From contig DYNP01000007.1 of assembly GCA_020721005.1 (NCBI GenBank), positions 124,001-188,000 on the forward strand: a DNA stretch of 64,000 nucleotides. Reading direction: 5' to 3'. This DNA is from Thiomargarita sp. Its GTDB lineage: Bacteria; Pseudomonadota; Gammaproteobacteria; Beggiatoales; Beggiatoaceae. The translations under genes and the position numbers were made by a program. This document shows, piece by piece, positions 56,417 through 64,000 of the stretch; position 1 is the first letter of the stretch; each line of letters starts with the position of its first letter. The notes under the pieces were generated by a model. It was not told the origin of the DNA. It was given only the letters and a program-made list of their open reading frames with translations, and did no database searches.

Positions 56417-57730
56417 GTGTCGTTTGAAAACTTACAGCTAAAAGGTCTTTTACTCAAAGCCATCCAACAACGCGGCTATACTACACCAACTCCCGTCCAA
56501 TCTGCAGTCATTCCCATCATCTTAGACGGAGGAGATGTCATTGCCTCCGCCAATACTGGAACAGGTAAAACCGCCGGTTTTGTTCTACCTGCGTTACAAT
56601 TTATTCTAAATAATCGGACTAAAAAACTACCCGGTTGCCCTTCGGTACTTATTTTAACTCCCACTCGCGAACTGGCCAACCAAGTCAGCCAATCCATTCG
56701 GCACTATGGCAAATACATCCGCTTCCAATCTATTACTCTATTCGGGGGTATGCCCTATGGTCCTCAACTTAAAAACCTGGCTCGTCCAGTAGACATTGTT
56801 GTAGCCACCCCAGGCCGTCTCATCGACCACCTGGAACGGAAAAGTATCGACCTCAGCCAAGTCCAAATACTGGTACTTGATGAAGCTGACCGTATGCTCG
56901 ATATGGGCTTCATAGACGAAGTTAATAAAATTGCCCAACTTACCCCTGCCGAACGACAAACCTTACTGTTTAGCGCCACTTGGGACGGAAAATTAGCCGA
57001 GTTGGCCAAACGTCTACTCCGTTCTCCACAACGCGTAGAGGTTGACTCCCAACCCACGCAAATTAATATTGAACAACGACTGCACGTTGCCGACAATATG
57101 GAACACAAAAATCGCCTTTTGCAGCATTTATTGGGAGATACCACTCTAACCCAAGCCATCATCTTCTCCGCCACTAAGCAAGGCGCTGACGTTTTGGCTC
57201 AGGAACTGATTGCCCAAGGTTATTCTGCAGCTGCTTTACACGGCGACATGAAGCAAGCCATCCGCAACCGAACACTCATGAATCTCCGTCAAGGAAAACT
57301 ACAAGTCCTGGTTGCCACAGACGTTGCAGCCCGTGGTATCAACGTCACCAGTGTTAGCCACGTCATCAACTACGATCTTCCACGTTTTGCCGAAGACTAT
57401 GTACACCGCATTGGACGCACAGGACGAGCCGGTGCCGCCGGCACAGCCATTTCCTTTGCATTGCCAGAAGATAAGTTGCACTTAGAACGCATAGAACGAT
57501 ACACAGGCAAATCCCTGCCCCAACACATCATTCCTGGACTCGAGCCCAAATTTTCCCTTACCCGTCCCTCGACCAAGAAACGCCGTTTCCGTTCAGCCAC
57601 CCAACAAAATCAACCCGGCGGCTATTCTGTAACCTCTAAGTCCCGTAAAAATAACAACTATCCCCCTCAGCCTCATCATTCTCGACGCTCTTCCACTCAA
57701 GCTCATCATAAGAGAATGACAGCCAATTAG
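56417..57730 (+). CDS. DEAD-box RNA helicase, RhlE-like
   Basis: This ATP-dependent RNA helicase has 437 residues and starts at GTG 56417 (AAGGA upstream). Motifs in order are the Q motif TPTPVQSAVIP, ANTGTGKT, PTRELANQV, TPGRLIDH, LDEADRMLD, SAT, and HRIGRTGRAG. After the helicase core comes a basic, low-complexity tail (KKRRFRSATQQNQPGG, HHSRRSSTQAHHK). RhlE-type proteins act in ribosome assembly and RNA turnover. RhlE and the CsdA/DbpA groups are hard to separate by eye, but the short tail favours RhlE. Confidence 0.93.
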   Translation: MSFENLQLKGLLLKAIQQRGYTTPTPVQSAVIPIILDGGDVIASANTGTGKTAGFVLPALQFILNNRTKKLPGCPSVLILTPTRELANQVSQSIRHYGKYIRFQSITLFGGMPYGPQLKNLARPVDIVVATPGRLIDHLERKSIDLSQVQILVLDEADRMLDMGFIDEVNKIAQLTPAERQTLLFSATWDGKLAELAKRLLRSPQRVEVDSQPTQINIEQRLHVADNMEHKNRLLQHLLGDTTLTQAIIFSATKQGADVLAQELIAQGYSAAALHGDMKQAIRNRTLMNLRQGKLQVLVATDVAARGINVTSVSHVINYDLPRFAEDYVHRIGRTGRAGAAGTAISFALPEDKLHLERIERYTGKSLPQHIIPGLEPKFSLTRPSTKKRRFRSATQQNQPGGYSVTSKSRKNNNYPPQPHHSRRSSTQAHHKRMTAN

Positions 57731-57742
57731 GGACACCTCACC

Positions 57743-57979
57743 ATGAAAAGTACCATTGCAAGTACCCAATACTACCGACTAGGCAAAATGACTGTACTTT
57801 GTTTACTCACCCTCAAAGATGGATATGAAGTCGTTGGCACTGCCACCAAGCCAATTGAAAATCCAAACCAAGAAGAGGAAGCGATGGGAGTTGCCTACCA
57901 AAGAGCCCTGTACAAACTGGTAGAAATGGAACATTTTCCATCCTTACCTTCTATTAAAGTGGGAATAACAACTCCATAA
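57743..57979 (+). CDS. Gp49-like small protein (phage N4 gp49 / Sf6 gp66 family)
   Basis: This 78-residue soluble protein has TVLCLLTLKDGYEVVGTA and EEEAMGVAYQRALYKLVEMEHF, resembling the Gp49 family found on N4-like and Sf6 phages and in bacterial genomes. It follows the helicase gene by 12 nt and may be co-transcribed. Function is unknown. It may be a domesticated phage gene. Confidence 0.6.
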   Translation: MKSTIASTQYYRLGKMTVLCLLTLKDGYEVVGTATKPIENPNQEEEAMGVAYQRALYKLVEMEHFPSLPSIKVGITTP

Positions 57980-58098
57980 ACTCACTCCTTTAATTAACCC
58001 ACTTTCTCAGCTGTAAGAGCACCTATTGGACGGCAAATTTCAATTTGCCCACCCAAAACTACAGGGCATTCTCTTACGGCTGTTTTTTTGAAACCGAC

Positions 58099-58230
58099 AG
58101 TGGAGGCTTTAGCCGGAATAGAGGCTTTAGCCGGAGTAGAGGCTTTAGCCGGAGTAGAGGCTTTAGCCGGAGTGGAGGCTTTAGCCGGAGTAGAAGCTTT
58201 AGTCGGAGTAGAGGTTTTAGCCGGCCAGCG
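58099..58230 (-). repeat. 18-bp tandem repeat block (GGAGTAGAGGCTTTAGCC units)
   Basis: About seven units of 18 bp, mostly GAGTAGAGGCTTTAGCCG with single substitutions, run from 58099. The unit equals part of the hairpin repeat at 9.0 kb, and the block faces the next array in opposite orientation. The TPAKAS reading frame it creates on the minus strand is a by-product. Confidence 0.95.
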
Positions 58231-58265
58231 GTAGGCATCACCCCACACATACAAATTGTAAGGCA

Positions 58266-58590
58266 CCTACCGCTGGCCGGCTAAAGCCTCCACTCCAATT
58301 AATGCGGGGTGATGCCTACCGCTGGCCGGCTAAAGCCTCCACTCCAATTAATGCGGGGTGATGCCTACCGCTGGCCGGCTAAAGCCTCCACTCCAATTAA
58401 TGTGGGGTGATGCCTACCGCTGGCCGGCTAAAGCCTCCACTCCAATTAATGCGGAGTGATGCCTACCGCTGGCCGGCTAAAGCCTCCACTCCAATTAATG
58501 CGGAGTGATGCCTACCGCTGGCCGGCTAAAGCCTCCACTCCAATCAATGCGGGGTGATGCCTACCACTGGCCGGCTAAAGCCTCCACTCC
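58266..58590 (+). repeat. 49-bp tandem repeat array, seven copies
   Basis: Seven copies start at 58266, 58315, 58364, 58413, 58462, 58511 and 58560, the last one partial. Each has a 31-bp segment (CCTACCGCTGGCCGGCTAAA plus GCCTCCACTCC) and an 18-bp segment (AATTAATGCGGGGTGATG). Both parts are conserved, so this is not a CRISPR array. The first half is the reverse complement of the end of the preceding 18-bp block, so the whole locus can fold into a long hairpin. Confidence 0.97.
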
Positions 58591-58691
58591 AGTTAATGTG
58601 CTTTTGCAAGAACTCCAATTGAAAAATAAACTTATCATCAATCTACATTCCCCTCTCCTTAAATTCAACTCAAAAGGACATCTCTTCCCAA

Positions 58692-59990
58692 ATGAATACC
58701 CTCATCATTGGCGGCGGCGGTCGAGAACACGCATTGGCTTGGAAATTGGCTCAATCTCCCAAAGTGCATACTGTCTACGTTGCGCCCGGTAATGCCGGCA
58801 CCCAACAAGAACCCAAAGTCATCAACGTTCCCATTGAAGCCCACGACCTCCCTGCCCTATTGGATTTTGCCCAACAACAGTCCATTGCCCTCACCCTGGT
58901 CGGACCTGAAGCACCGTTAGTCGCTGGAATTGTTGACCAATTTCAAGCCGCTGGCTTACCCTGCTTTGGTCCTACCCAATTTGCAGCTCAATTGGAAGGC
59001 TCCAAAGCCTTTGCCAAACACTTCCTAAAACGTCATCAAATTCCCACTGCAAACTATGCCACTTTCACTGACCCACAAGCTGCCCTAGACTACCTTCAAA
59101 CACAAGGCACCCCCATTGTCATCAAAGCTGACGGTCTTGCTGCAGGTAAGGGAGTTGTTGTAGCCCAAACTCCACATGAAGCACAACAAGCCATTCAACA
59201 CATGCTCGTTGACCGCCTCTTTGGTCAAGCTGGACAACAGATTATAATTGAAGACTATTTAACCGGAGAAGAAGCCAGCTTCATCTGCATGGTTGATGGA
59301 GAACACATCTTACCCCTCGCCACCTCTCAAGATCACAAAGCCCGTGACGAAGGCGATCAGGGACCCAATACCGGAGGCATGGGCGCTTATTCTCCAGCTC
59401 CCGTTATCACACCCGACGTTCATGCCCGCATCATGGCCAACATCATTCTCCCCACAGTTCAGGGACTGGCTAAAGAGGGACACAGTTACACTGGCTTCCT
59501 TTATGCAGGACTCATGATTGACGCTGCTGGCAATCCTAAAGTCCTAGAATACAATTGTCGTCTGGGAGACCCAGAAACTCAACCCATCCTCTTGCGTTTA
59601 AAAACCGACCTGGTGGAACTCTGTCTGGCTGCTTTGAATAAAAATTTACATCAAATAGCTGCCGAATGGGATCACCGAGACTGTCTTGGTGTAGTCCTGG
59701 CCGCTCAAGGCTATCCTGGACCCTACCAAACCGGACAAACTATTCCCCCTTTGCCCAAACTCACAACTCCCAATGCCAAAATCTTTCACGCCGGCACCCT
59801 AGAAAAACAAGGTTATATACTGCTAAATGGGGGGCGTGTGTTTTGCGTATGCGGTTTAGGAACTGGCATTCAAAATGCCCAACGTACGGCTTATGAACTC
59901 ATAAACCACATGAACCTTCAAGGTCTCTACTACAGAAAAGACATTGGATATCGAGCCATTGCCAGAGAAAAATTTAAGGGACATAACTAA
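58692..59990 (+). CDS. purD: Phosphoribosylamine-glycine ligase
   Basis: GAR synthetase joins glycine to phosphoribosylamine with ATP in purine synthesis. The 432-residue ATP-grasp protein has MNTLIIGGGGREHALAWKLAQS, GPEAPLVAG, IKADGLAAGKGVVVA, the FEARLGDPETQ-type motif as YNCRLGDPETQP, and the C-terminal AYELINHMNLQGLYYRKDIGYRA in pattern. Length is normal (429 in E. coli). It is not joined to purH, which commonly precedes it. Confidence 0.97.
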   Translation: MNTLIIGGGGREHALAWKLAQSPKVHTVYVAPGNAGTQQEPKVINVPIEAHDLPALLDFAQQQSIALTLVGPEAPLVAGIVDQFQAAGLPCFGPTQFAAQLEGSKAFAKHFLKRHQIPTANYATFTDPQAALDYLQTQGTPIVIKADGLAAGKGVVVAQTPHEAQQAIQHMLVDRLFGQAGQQIIIEDYLTGEEASFICMVDGEHILPLATSQDHKARDEGDQGPNTGGMGAYSPAPVITPDVHARIMANIILPTVQGLAKEGHSYTGFLYAGLMIDAAGNPKVLEYNCRLGDPETQPILLRLKTDLVELCLAALNKNLHQIAAEWDHRDCLGVVLAAQGYPGPYQTGQTIPPLPKLTTPNAKIFHAGTLEKQGYILLNGGRVFCVCGLGTGIQNAQRTAYELINHMNLQGLYYRKDIGYRAIAREKFKGHN

Positions 59991-60039
59991 AGAAACTGCG
60001 TATTTAACGTTGGTGCGATGCAATCGCACCCTACATTTT

Positions 60040-60197
60040 GGGGTAAATCAGAATTTGACGGATTGTTGAATTTCAACACCCTGTTTTAATTGCCATTTAA
60101 TCCAATCAATTCAAAAAGTTAGCATTAAAAAAATACTTCTATAAAGTGGGGAGTACCTGCTGATTTTCAATAGTCCGTCATATATCGGGCTAATTTA
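60040..60197 (+). repeat. Dispersed repeat, copy A
   Basis: This ~158-bp segment runs from CCTACATTTTG to TAATTTA. It is nearly identical to 62586-62775, with a shared middle AAAAAGTTAGCATTAAAAAA and TGATTTTCAATAGTCCGTCA. It contains the palindrome TGTTGAATTTCAACA. Its right end abuts the truncated leucine-rich-repeat gene. Confidence 0.95.
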
Positions 60198-61138
60198 ATT
60201 GGAATGTTACGAATACGCCGTGTAGTTGGACGGGCGTGGTTTGTAGTGGTAGTACTGTGACTGAAATAAATCGGGGTAGCGCAGGTTTAGCCGGGCCTTT
60301 AGCCAATTTAAGTGCTTTGACGGGACTTCAAGCTTTGTGGTTACATGCCAACAAGTTATTAACTGGAGACATCGTTATTCTGAAAGGGCTAACCAATTTA
60401 AAAGTGCTTTATCTGGGCTATACCGGACTCAGAGGATTTCTGGGTGATTTGAGTACACTCACTCAATTGGAGGAGTTGAATGTCGATGTCGTTCCTCTCG
60501 GAACACCTATGCCCGATTTGGCCAATTTTAAAAAGCTACGGATTCTCAGTATTTGGCAGAGTGGCGTGGTTGGTTTGATTCCTGCTTCCTTGAGTAGCTT
60601 AACCAACTTAGAGCGTCTAAATTTAGGGTACAACGGATCATTAACTGGAAATATACCTAATCTTAGTGCGCTCACTAAATTAAGTTACCTTGATTTAAGT
60701 AGTAACAAACTTACTGGTAACATTCCAGACATGAGTAGCTTGATCAGATTGGGACATGCTTACTACTCCACTGAAGATTACACGCTCACCGTGCCAGCCC
60801 TCGAAGTACCGCTACTCTCTTTCCTAGGAGACGCGCTCGGCGAAAGTCTGTACTACGAAACGGAGTTAAAACAGGTCAACGGCACCAACGACCGCTTCGT
60901 GCTACAAAAAATCACTGAATTGGTTAAGGTTGAAACCGACGCAACTTGCGCCAAATTCGATTTAGACCAAGGGCTTGCAACAATACCCATGGTTGATGTC
61001 AAATTGCCGATTCCGGGCCCCATCGGTGACAAAAACTTCGGGTTTAACACTGAGCAATACGCTGTAACGCTAAAATGGATGCCTATTCTAGGCGCAGAAG
61101 TGTTTGTCATCGAATCTATCAACAAGATAGTTAAATAA
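60194..61138 (+). pseudogene. Leucine-rich-repeat protein gene, 5' truncated
   Basis: The open frame begins at 60194 after a TAA and immediately reads WNVTNTPCSWTGVVC, the N-terminal cap of plant-type/bacterial LRR proteins. There is no ATG or signal peptide before it; only GTG 60236 inside the cap could start translation. LRR units follow (LTGLQALWLHANKL, LTNLKVLYLGYTGL, LTNLERLNLGYNG, LTKLSYLDLSSNKLTGNIPDMSSL). A non-LRR C-terminal domain without recognised family comes after them. The missing 5' end lies exactly where repeat copy A begins. A truncated protein from the GTG is possible but would lack export signals. Confidence 0.85.
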
Positions 61139-61164
61139 CGTCTGATATAACCTGCTAAGTCTGT

Positions 61165-61204
61165 GTAGGGTCTGCAAAACATCCTATTGTTTTGCATATC
61201 CTAC
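61165..61204. repeat. GTAGG...CCTAC palindromic element
   Basis: GTAGG (61165-61169) faces CCTAC (61200-61204), with an internal TGCAAAAC/GTTTTGCA stem. It belongs to the same GTAGGGT..ACCCTAC style as the element at 27.76 kb. Confidence 0.7.
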
Positions 61205-61239
61205 ATTTGACTAAAAAGTATTACCCAATAGAGATAAAG

Positions 61240-61503
61240 ATGCAAATCACCGCCGAACTCGATCCTCAACACATCGAAAAATTACAAAAATTAGAAAAGA
61301 TACTCAAAAAAAACACTTCTGAGTTAATTTCCTCCGCTATTGACGAAATGTTTACTAAAAACTCAGGTTTGATGAGCAGTGTAGAAGTAGAAATTGCTAT
61401 ACCGAATGACCAAACTAAAGCCGTAATGCTTGAGGTTCGTGCCAGAAAAAATCTGGAAAATCTTACGCTTGAACAACTGCAACGGGAAGTTGAAGCGCAG
61501 TGA
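61240..61503 (+). CDS. Antitoxin of a YafQ-like toxin-antitoxin pair
   Basis: This 87-residue protein starts at ATG 61240 (MQITAELDPQHIEKLQKLEK). A short helical DNA-binding-like N-terminus (KNTSELISSAIDEMF) resembles ribbon-helix-helix antitoxins, with a charged C-terminus that would wrap the toxin. It overlaps the toxin start by 4 nt (GTGA), the usual coupled arrangement. The frame is open 16 codons upstream, but that part lacks a ribosome-binding site. Confidence 0.82.
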   Translation: MQITAELDPQHIEKLQKLEKILKKNTSELISSAIDEMFTKNSGLMSSVEVEIAIPNDQTKAVMLEVRARKNLENLTLEQLQREVEAQ

Positions 61504-61775
61504 AAACGCTATCGCGCCATAAAACTTTTATCAAAGATATGCGTACAATTCGCCTAACCGATACTCAGGCCACAAAACTTTTTTTATACGTTGCGAACCT
61601 GTTAAAAAATGAACCCTTACCCTCTGAAGCAAAAAATCATGCTTTACAAGGTGAATGGAATGATTTTCAAGAATTACACTTAGGCGGCGATTTATTACTG
61701 ATTTATCAAACTGATGAGCAAATAGTCTATTTGACTCGCCTGGGTAGCCATGCCCAACTTTTCAAAAATATGTAA
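61500..61775 (+). CDS. YafQ-family mRNA interferase toxin
   Basis: This 91-residue protein starts with GTG 61500. The RelE-superfamily/YafQ pattern is clear: LKNEPLPSEAKNHALQGEW, ELHLGGDLLLIYQTDEQIVYLTRLGSHAQLF. Histidines in NHAL, ELHL and GSHAQLF match the YafQ active-site set, together with the D of GGDLLL. YafQ cleaves mRNA on the ribosome. The pair lies in a decayed mobile region, consistent with an addiction or stability role. Confidence 0.9.
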   Translation: MKTLSRHKTFIKDMRTIRLTDTQATKLFLYVANLLKNEPLPSEAKNHALQGEWNDFQELHLGGDLLLIYQTDEQIVYLTRLGSHAQLFKNM

Positions 61776-61833
61776 TCTCTCACCTTATGCACCCAAAGAA
61801 AATTTGTGATAAATTCTGCCTATAGAAGCAGGA

Positions 61834-62238
61834 ATGACACGGGAAATCTGGCTGGAAGGCGTTGATTTCCCACTCGTTTTAGCCAAACAAGTCTTCACAA
61901 ACGCAGACGGCTCAACGGGTATTCTCTATCTTGTCAGCAGTGATTCCGAACTATCGTATGACCGCATGTCCACCCTCTATCAAATACGTTGGAACGTGGA
62001 ATGCTATCACAAGTCATTGAAACAAAATGCTTCTTTAGGAAAGTCACCCACTAAAACCTGTACCACACAGACCAATCACTTTTTTGCCTCTTTATATGCC
62101 TACATCAAACTTGAGGAGCTTAAAGTTAAGACTAAGCTCAATCATTTTGCACTGAAAAATAAGCTCTACATTAAAGCGGCTCAGCTGGCTTTTCAGGCTT
62201 TAAGGGATCTGCTAATTCCTTTTGAGTGCGTAAGGTGA
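61834..62238 (+). pseudogene. DDE transposase C-terminal fragment
   Basis: Only the last ~134 residues of an IS4/IS701-like transposase remain: WLEGVDFPLVLAKQVF, YQIRWNVECYHKSLKQNASLGKSPTKT in pattern (it carries the catalytic glutamate of the DDE triad), and TNHFFASLYAYIKLEEL. Stop codons lie in frame upstream of 61816, so the first two catalytic aspartates are absent. Its stop codon is directly followed by a broken pilin gene. Confidence 0.88.
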
Positions 62239-62505
62239 GTTACCTTAATTGAATTGATGATCGTTGTCGGTATTTTGGCAACCGTGGCTATTCCTGCCTA
62301 CACAGACTACATGAAACGCGGTAAGGTATCTGAAGCCGTACAATTGACCGCCGGTATCAATATGCCTATTGAAGAATACCTTTCCTCCAAGAATGAATGT
62401 CCACCCGACATCAGTGTACTGACTCAAAAGACAGGTGGTAAGTACACCACAGGTATGGTCTTGGTGACTTGTGAGCCATCCGAAATATCTGCCGGCTACT
62501 TGTAA
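62239..62505 (+). pseudogene. Type IV pilin gene remnant
   Basis: Homology to the intact pilin at 63.06 kb starts at TTACCTT (62240) and runs through TLIELMIVV and [23 protein letters not shown]. The leader peptide MKKQLGF is missing, replaced by the transposase tail. A 9-bp in-frame deletion removes three hydrophobic residues ([11 protein letters not shown] has become MIVVGILA). The frame stops early after CEPSEISAGYL, losing the C-terminal half with its disulfide cysteines. Confidence 0.93.
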
Positions 62506-62585
62506 GTAACAGTTAAAACCTACGCAAGCAAAAACCCGTTTCCTGATAAACGCTTATTTTTGTGGCATTATGATAGCGTATTACG

Positions 62586-62775
62586 CCCTACATTTTGAGG
62601 TAAATAGAAAATTGACGGGGTGTTGAATTTCAGCAGATCTGTTGAATTTCAACACCCCCTTTTAATCTCCATTTAATTCAATTAATTCAAAAAGTTAGCA
62701 TTAAAAAAATACTTCTATAAAGTGGAGCGTACCTGCTGATTTTCAATAGTCCGTCATATATCAGGATAATTTAAA
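62586..62775 (+). repeat. Dispersed repeat, copy B
   Basis: This is a near-identical copy of 60040-60197 in the same orientation, with an extra palindrome unit (CAGCAGATCTGTTGAATTTC). Its paired palindromes have the same design as the pair at 3903-3937. Confidence 0.95.
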
Positions 62776-62942
62776 ATTATTTAAAATCAATAAGTTATGA
62801 TTTTGTATTTATTGGTATGAAACTTGCGACTGTTCAAGCCAAGTTCCTAAACACCAATAATGGTTTGGAACTGCAAAACGTTTAGTATACTGTACCTTTT
62901 CAAGTGGTTTGTAATATCTGCATCAGTTGTGCTATACAAATT

Positions 62943-62969
62943 TTGGCAACATTATGCTAACATTATAAT
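62943..62969 (+). promoter_or_regulatory. Candidate pilin promoter
   Basis: TTGGCA (62943-62948) and TATAAT (62964-62969) are spaced by 15 nt, shorter than ideal. The position ~88 nt before the pilin start is plausible. Confidence 0.4.
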
Positions 62970-63056
62970 CGGTATCACAACCACCTTAGTCAACCTGATG
63001 TATCAACCCTCAAAGTTCTATTTTGCTACGTCTAACAAGCGAGCGAGGAAATGTTT

Positions 63057-63503
63057 ATGAAAAAGCAATTAGGTTTTACCTTGATTGAATTGATGATCGT
63101 TGTCGCGATTATCGGTATTTTGGCTGCAGTGGCTATCCCTGCCTACACAGACTACATGAAGCGTGGTAAAGTATCTGAAGCCGTACAATTGACCGCCGGT
63201 GTCAAGATGCCTATTGAAGAATATCTTTCTTCCAAAAATGAATGCCCAGCTGCCGTTACTGCGCTGACTAACAAGACGGGTGGCAAGTACACTACCAATC
63301 TGCTTCTGGCAACTTGTGAGCCAGGGGCTGACGGAAAAGGACCTAAAGTTGTGTTGACCATCAACTTCTATGGTGACGCCGCGTTAGAACCCGCCATGTA
63401 TGCTCTCTGCTTAAATCCGGATGATAAGAAATGGTATTGCGACGCTGCCAACTGCGCTGAAAACACTGTCGATACCAAATATCTGCCAGCCACTTGTAAG
63501 TAA
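63057..63503 (+). CDS. pilA: Type IV major pilin
   Basis: This 148-residue prepilin has a short leader MKKQLG, cleaved before [24 protein letters not shown], with the conserved E5. The first helix is a hydrophobic spine, followed by a globular domain with four cysteines (NECPA, ATCEPG, and YALCLN to NCAEN region). GAGG lies 8 nt before ATG 63057; the ATG two codons earlier is too close to the site. The pilin assembles type IV pili for twitching, gliding or DNA uptake. A degenerate copy lies ~800 bp upstream. Confidence 0.96.
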   Translation: MKKQLGFTLIELMIVVAIIGILAAVAIPAYTDYMKRGKVSEAVQLTAGVKMPIEEYLSSKNECPAAVTALTNKTGGKYTTNLLLATCEPGADGKGPKVVLTINFYGDAALEPAMYALCLNPDDKKWYCDAANCAENTVDTKYLPATCK

Positions 63504-63612
63504 TAGATTGTAAGTTATTAAGAGTTATCTGTTAGATGAACACTTTACCTTAACCAAGAGTGAACAAAAGTTACAGTTAAGCTGAACATTACAACGATAA
63601 CTCAAGCAAAAG

Positions 63613-63646
63613 CCCGCCTCCTTCCACAGGAGGCGGGTTTTTTTTT
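63613..63646 (+). terminator. Rho-independent terminator after pilin
   Basis: A 10-bp stem (CCCGCCTCCT / AGGAGGCGGG) with loop TCCAC is followed by nine T residues. Confidence 0.95.
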
Positions 63647-63677
63647 CTATTCCCACACTCAACCTCATTATCCCATC

Positions 63678-64000
63678 ATGAAAAAAATCCACCTCATACA
63701 CGGCCTTGCAATTTGGATCCTCTTAGCCATAGGTCTATCAATTTACTGGCCAGGTCTCTCCGGCCACTTATTACTGGACGATGAAGCCAATCTCAGTCCG
63801 TTGGCTGATATCGAAAATTGGGCCGACATTGGCCAATTCATCACCGAAAGCGTCACCACCAACTTGGGTCGTCCCCTTTCCCTAGCCAGCTTTGTATTAC
63901 AAGCCCACCAATGGCCCTTTGGTATTTGGGAATTCAAATATACCAATGTACTCATTCACTTACTCAATGCCAGTTTAGTAGCCTGGCTGATCTGGCTACT
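63678..64000 (+). CDS. Polytopic membrane protein, GT-C/TMTC-like, 3' end outside window
   Basis: The first ~107 residues show a membrane helix (GLAIWILLAIGLSIYWPGL), a luminal loop beginning GHLLLDDEANLSPL, then TNLGRPLSLASFVLQAHQW and FKYTNVLIHLLNASLVAWLIWLL. The LDDE motif after helix 1 and the GRPLS..N..IHLLN pattern are typical of TMTC/PMT-like GT-C proteins that often carry C-terminal TPR repeats. The place just after the pilin gene suggests pilin or surface glycosylation, which is inference. The C-terminus is not seen. Confidence 0.75.
   Translation, partial: MKKIHLIHGLAIWILLAIGLSIYWPGLSGHLLLDDEANLSPLADIENWADIGQFITESVTTNLGRPLSLASFVLQAHQWPFGIWEFKYTNVLIHLLNASLVAWLIWL

Larger units (their letters stand above)
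57980..58691. other. Repeat-filled gap before purD
   Basis: This 712-base stretch between the Gp49-like gene and purD is mostly the two opposed repeat arrays. Sequence at 58591-58691 is unique and should hold the purD promoter. Confidence 0.8.
62506..63056. other. Region upstream of the pilin gene
   Basis: This non-coding stretch holds dispersed repeat copy B (62586-62775) and the presumed pilin promoter. A perfect TATAAT occurs at 62964-62969. No credible gene is seen. Confidence 0.6.

Noticed and set aside
57994-58266. Minus-strand frame encoding TPAKAS repeats
   Set aside because: It is produced by the 18-bp DNA repeat and has no start signal or homology; it is a by-product of the array.
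58266-58590. CRISPR-like array with 31-bp repeats and 18-bp spacers
   Set aside because: The 18-bp parts are also conserved between units, they are too short for spacers, and no cas gene is nearby.
62944-62955. Sigma-54 promoter for the pilin gene (TGGCA...TGC)
   Set aside because: The GG and GC elements are separated by 9 nt instead of 10, so the site is not canonical.
62860-63060. 66-residue frame upstream of the pilin gene
   Set aside because: It overlaps the presumed pilin promoter and start, has no ribosome-binding site and no family resemblance.

Overview
The window is a Gram-negative, gammaproteobacterial-type chromosome segment of moderate GC. Supporting signs are the canonical rpsL-to-rplQ ribosomal super-cluster, the ispE / tRNA-Gln / prs / rplY / pth neighbourhood, a TonB-dependent receptor, an AsmA-family protein, a LapB-like ABC exporter and a type IV pilin. 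The repeat-rich intergenic DNA, the multi-PAS protein and the coiled-coil PD-(D/E)XK protein recall filamentous sulfur oxidisers (Beggiatoa/Thioploca-like). That placement is an inference and cannot be proved here.

Layout. 1-3.5 kb (- strand): the N-terminal part of a chemoreceptor with an internally duplicated sensor region, then two small heat-shock proteins. 4.2-12 kb (+ strand): a secreted PEVT-repeat protein, an alpha-carbonic anhydrase, a coupled MazG-like / AsmA pair, a hairpin repeat, a TonB-dependent receptor and a coiled-coil nuclease-fold protein. 12.1-32.9 kb (- strand): a ComEA-like protein, then 32 genes of the fused str, S10, spc and alpha operons. These run from rpsL to rplQ and include rpmJ and rpmD. 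Several ribosomal genes have clear internal starts supported by Shine-Dalgarno sites and family length, and tuf starts with GTG. Palindromic repeats sit in the longer gaps of this cluster.

33-50.9 kb is an accessory block: a periplasmic solute-binding protein, a bacterial CULT-domain (cereblon thalidomide-binding domain) protein, a 2592-residue secreted protein (InlB-like domain, two seven-bladed-type propellers, DUF11 repeats and a new-looking 255-residue C-terminal duplication), a 12-PAS protein with no output domain, an orphan LapB-type exporter ATPase and a DUF2279 protein. 51-58 kb holds pth, rplY, prs, tRNA-Gln, ispE, a dienelactone-hydrolase-like protein, an M23 lipoprotein, a RhlE-like helicase and a Gp49-like small protein.

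58.0-58.6 kb is an array of 18-bp and 49-bp tandem repeats in opposite orientation, related to a hairpin at 9.0 kb. After purD, 60-63 kb is a decayed island. It holds two copies of a dispersed repeat, a 5'-truncated leucine-rich-repeat gene, a YafQ-like toxin-antitoxin pair, a transposase tail fused to a broken pilin gene, and then the intact pilin gene. The window ends in a membrane protein resembling GT-C/TMTC glycosyltransferases that may modify the pilin.

The observations most worth following are the complete tri-tryptophan CULT domain, the giant protein with its duplicated C-terminal module next to the PAS-only sensor and exporter, and the related repeat loci.
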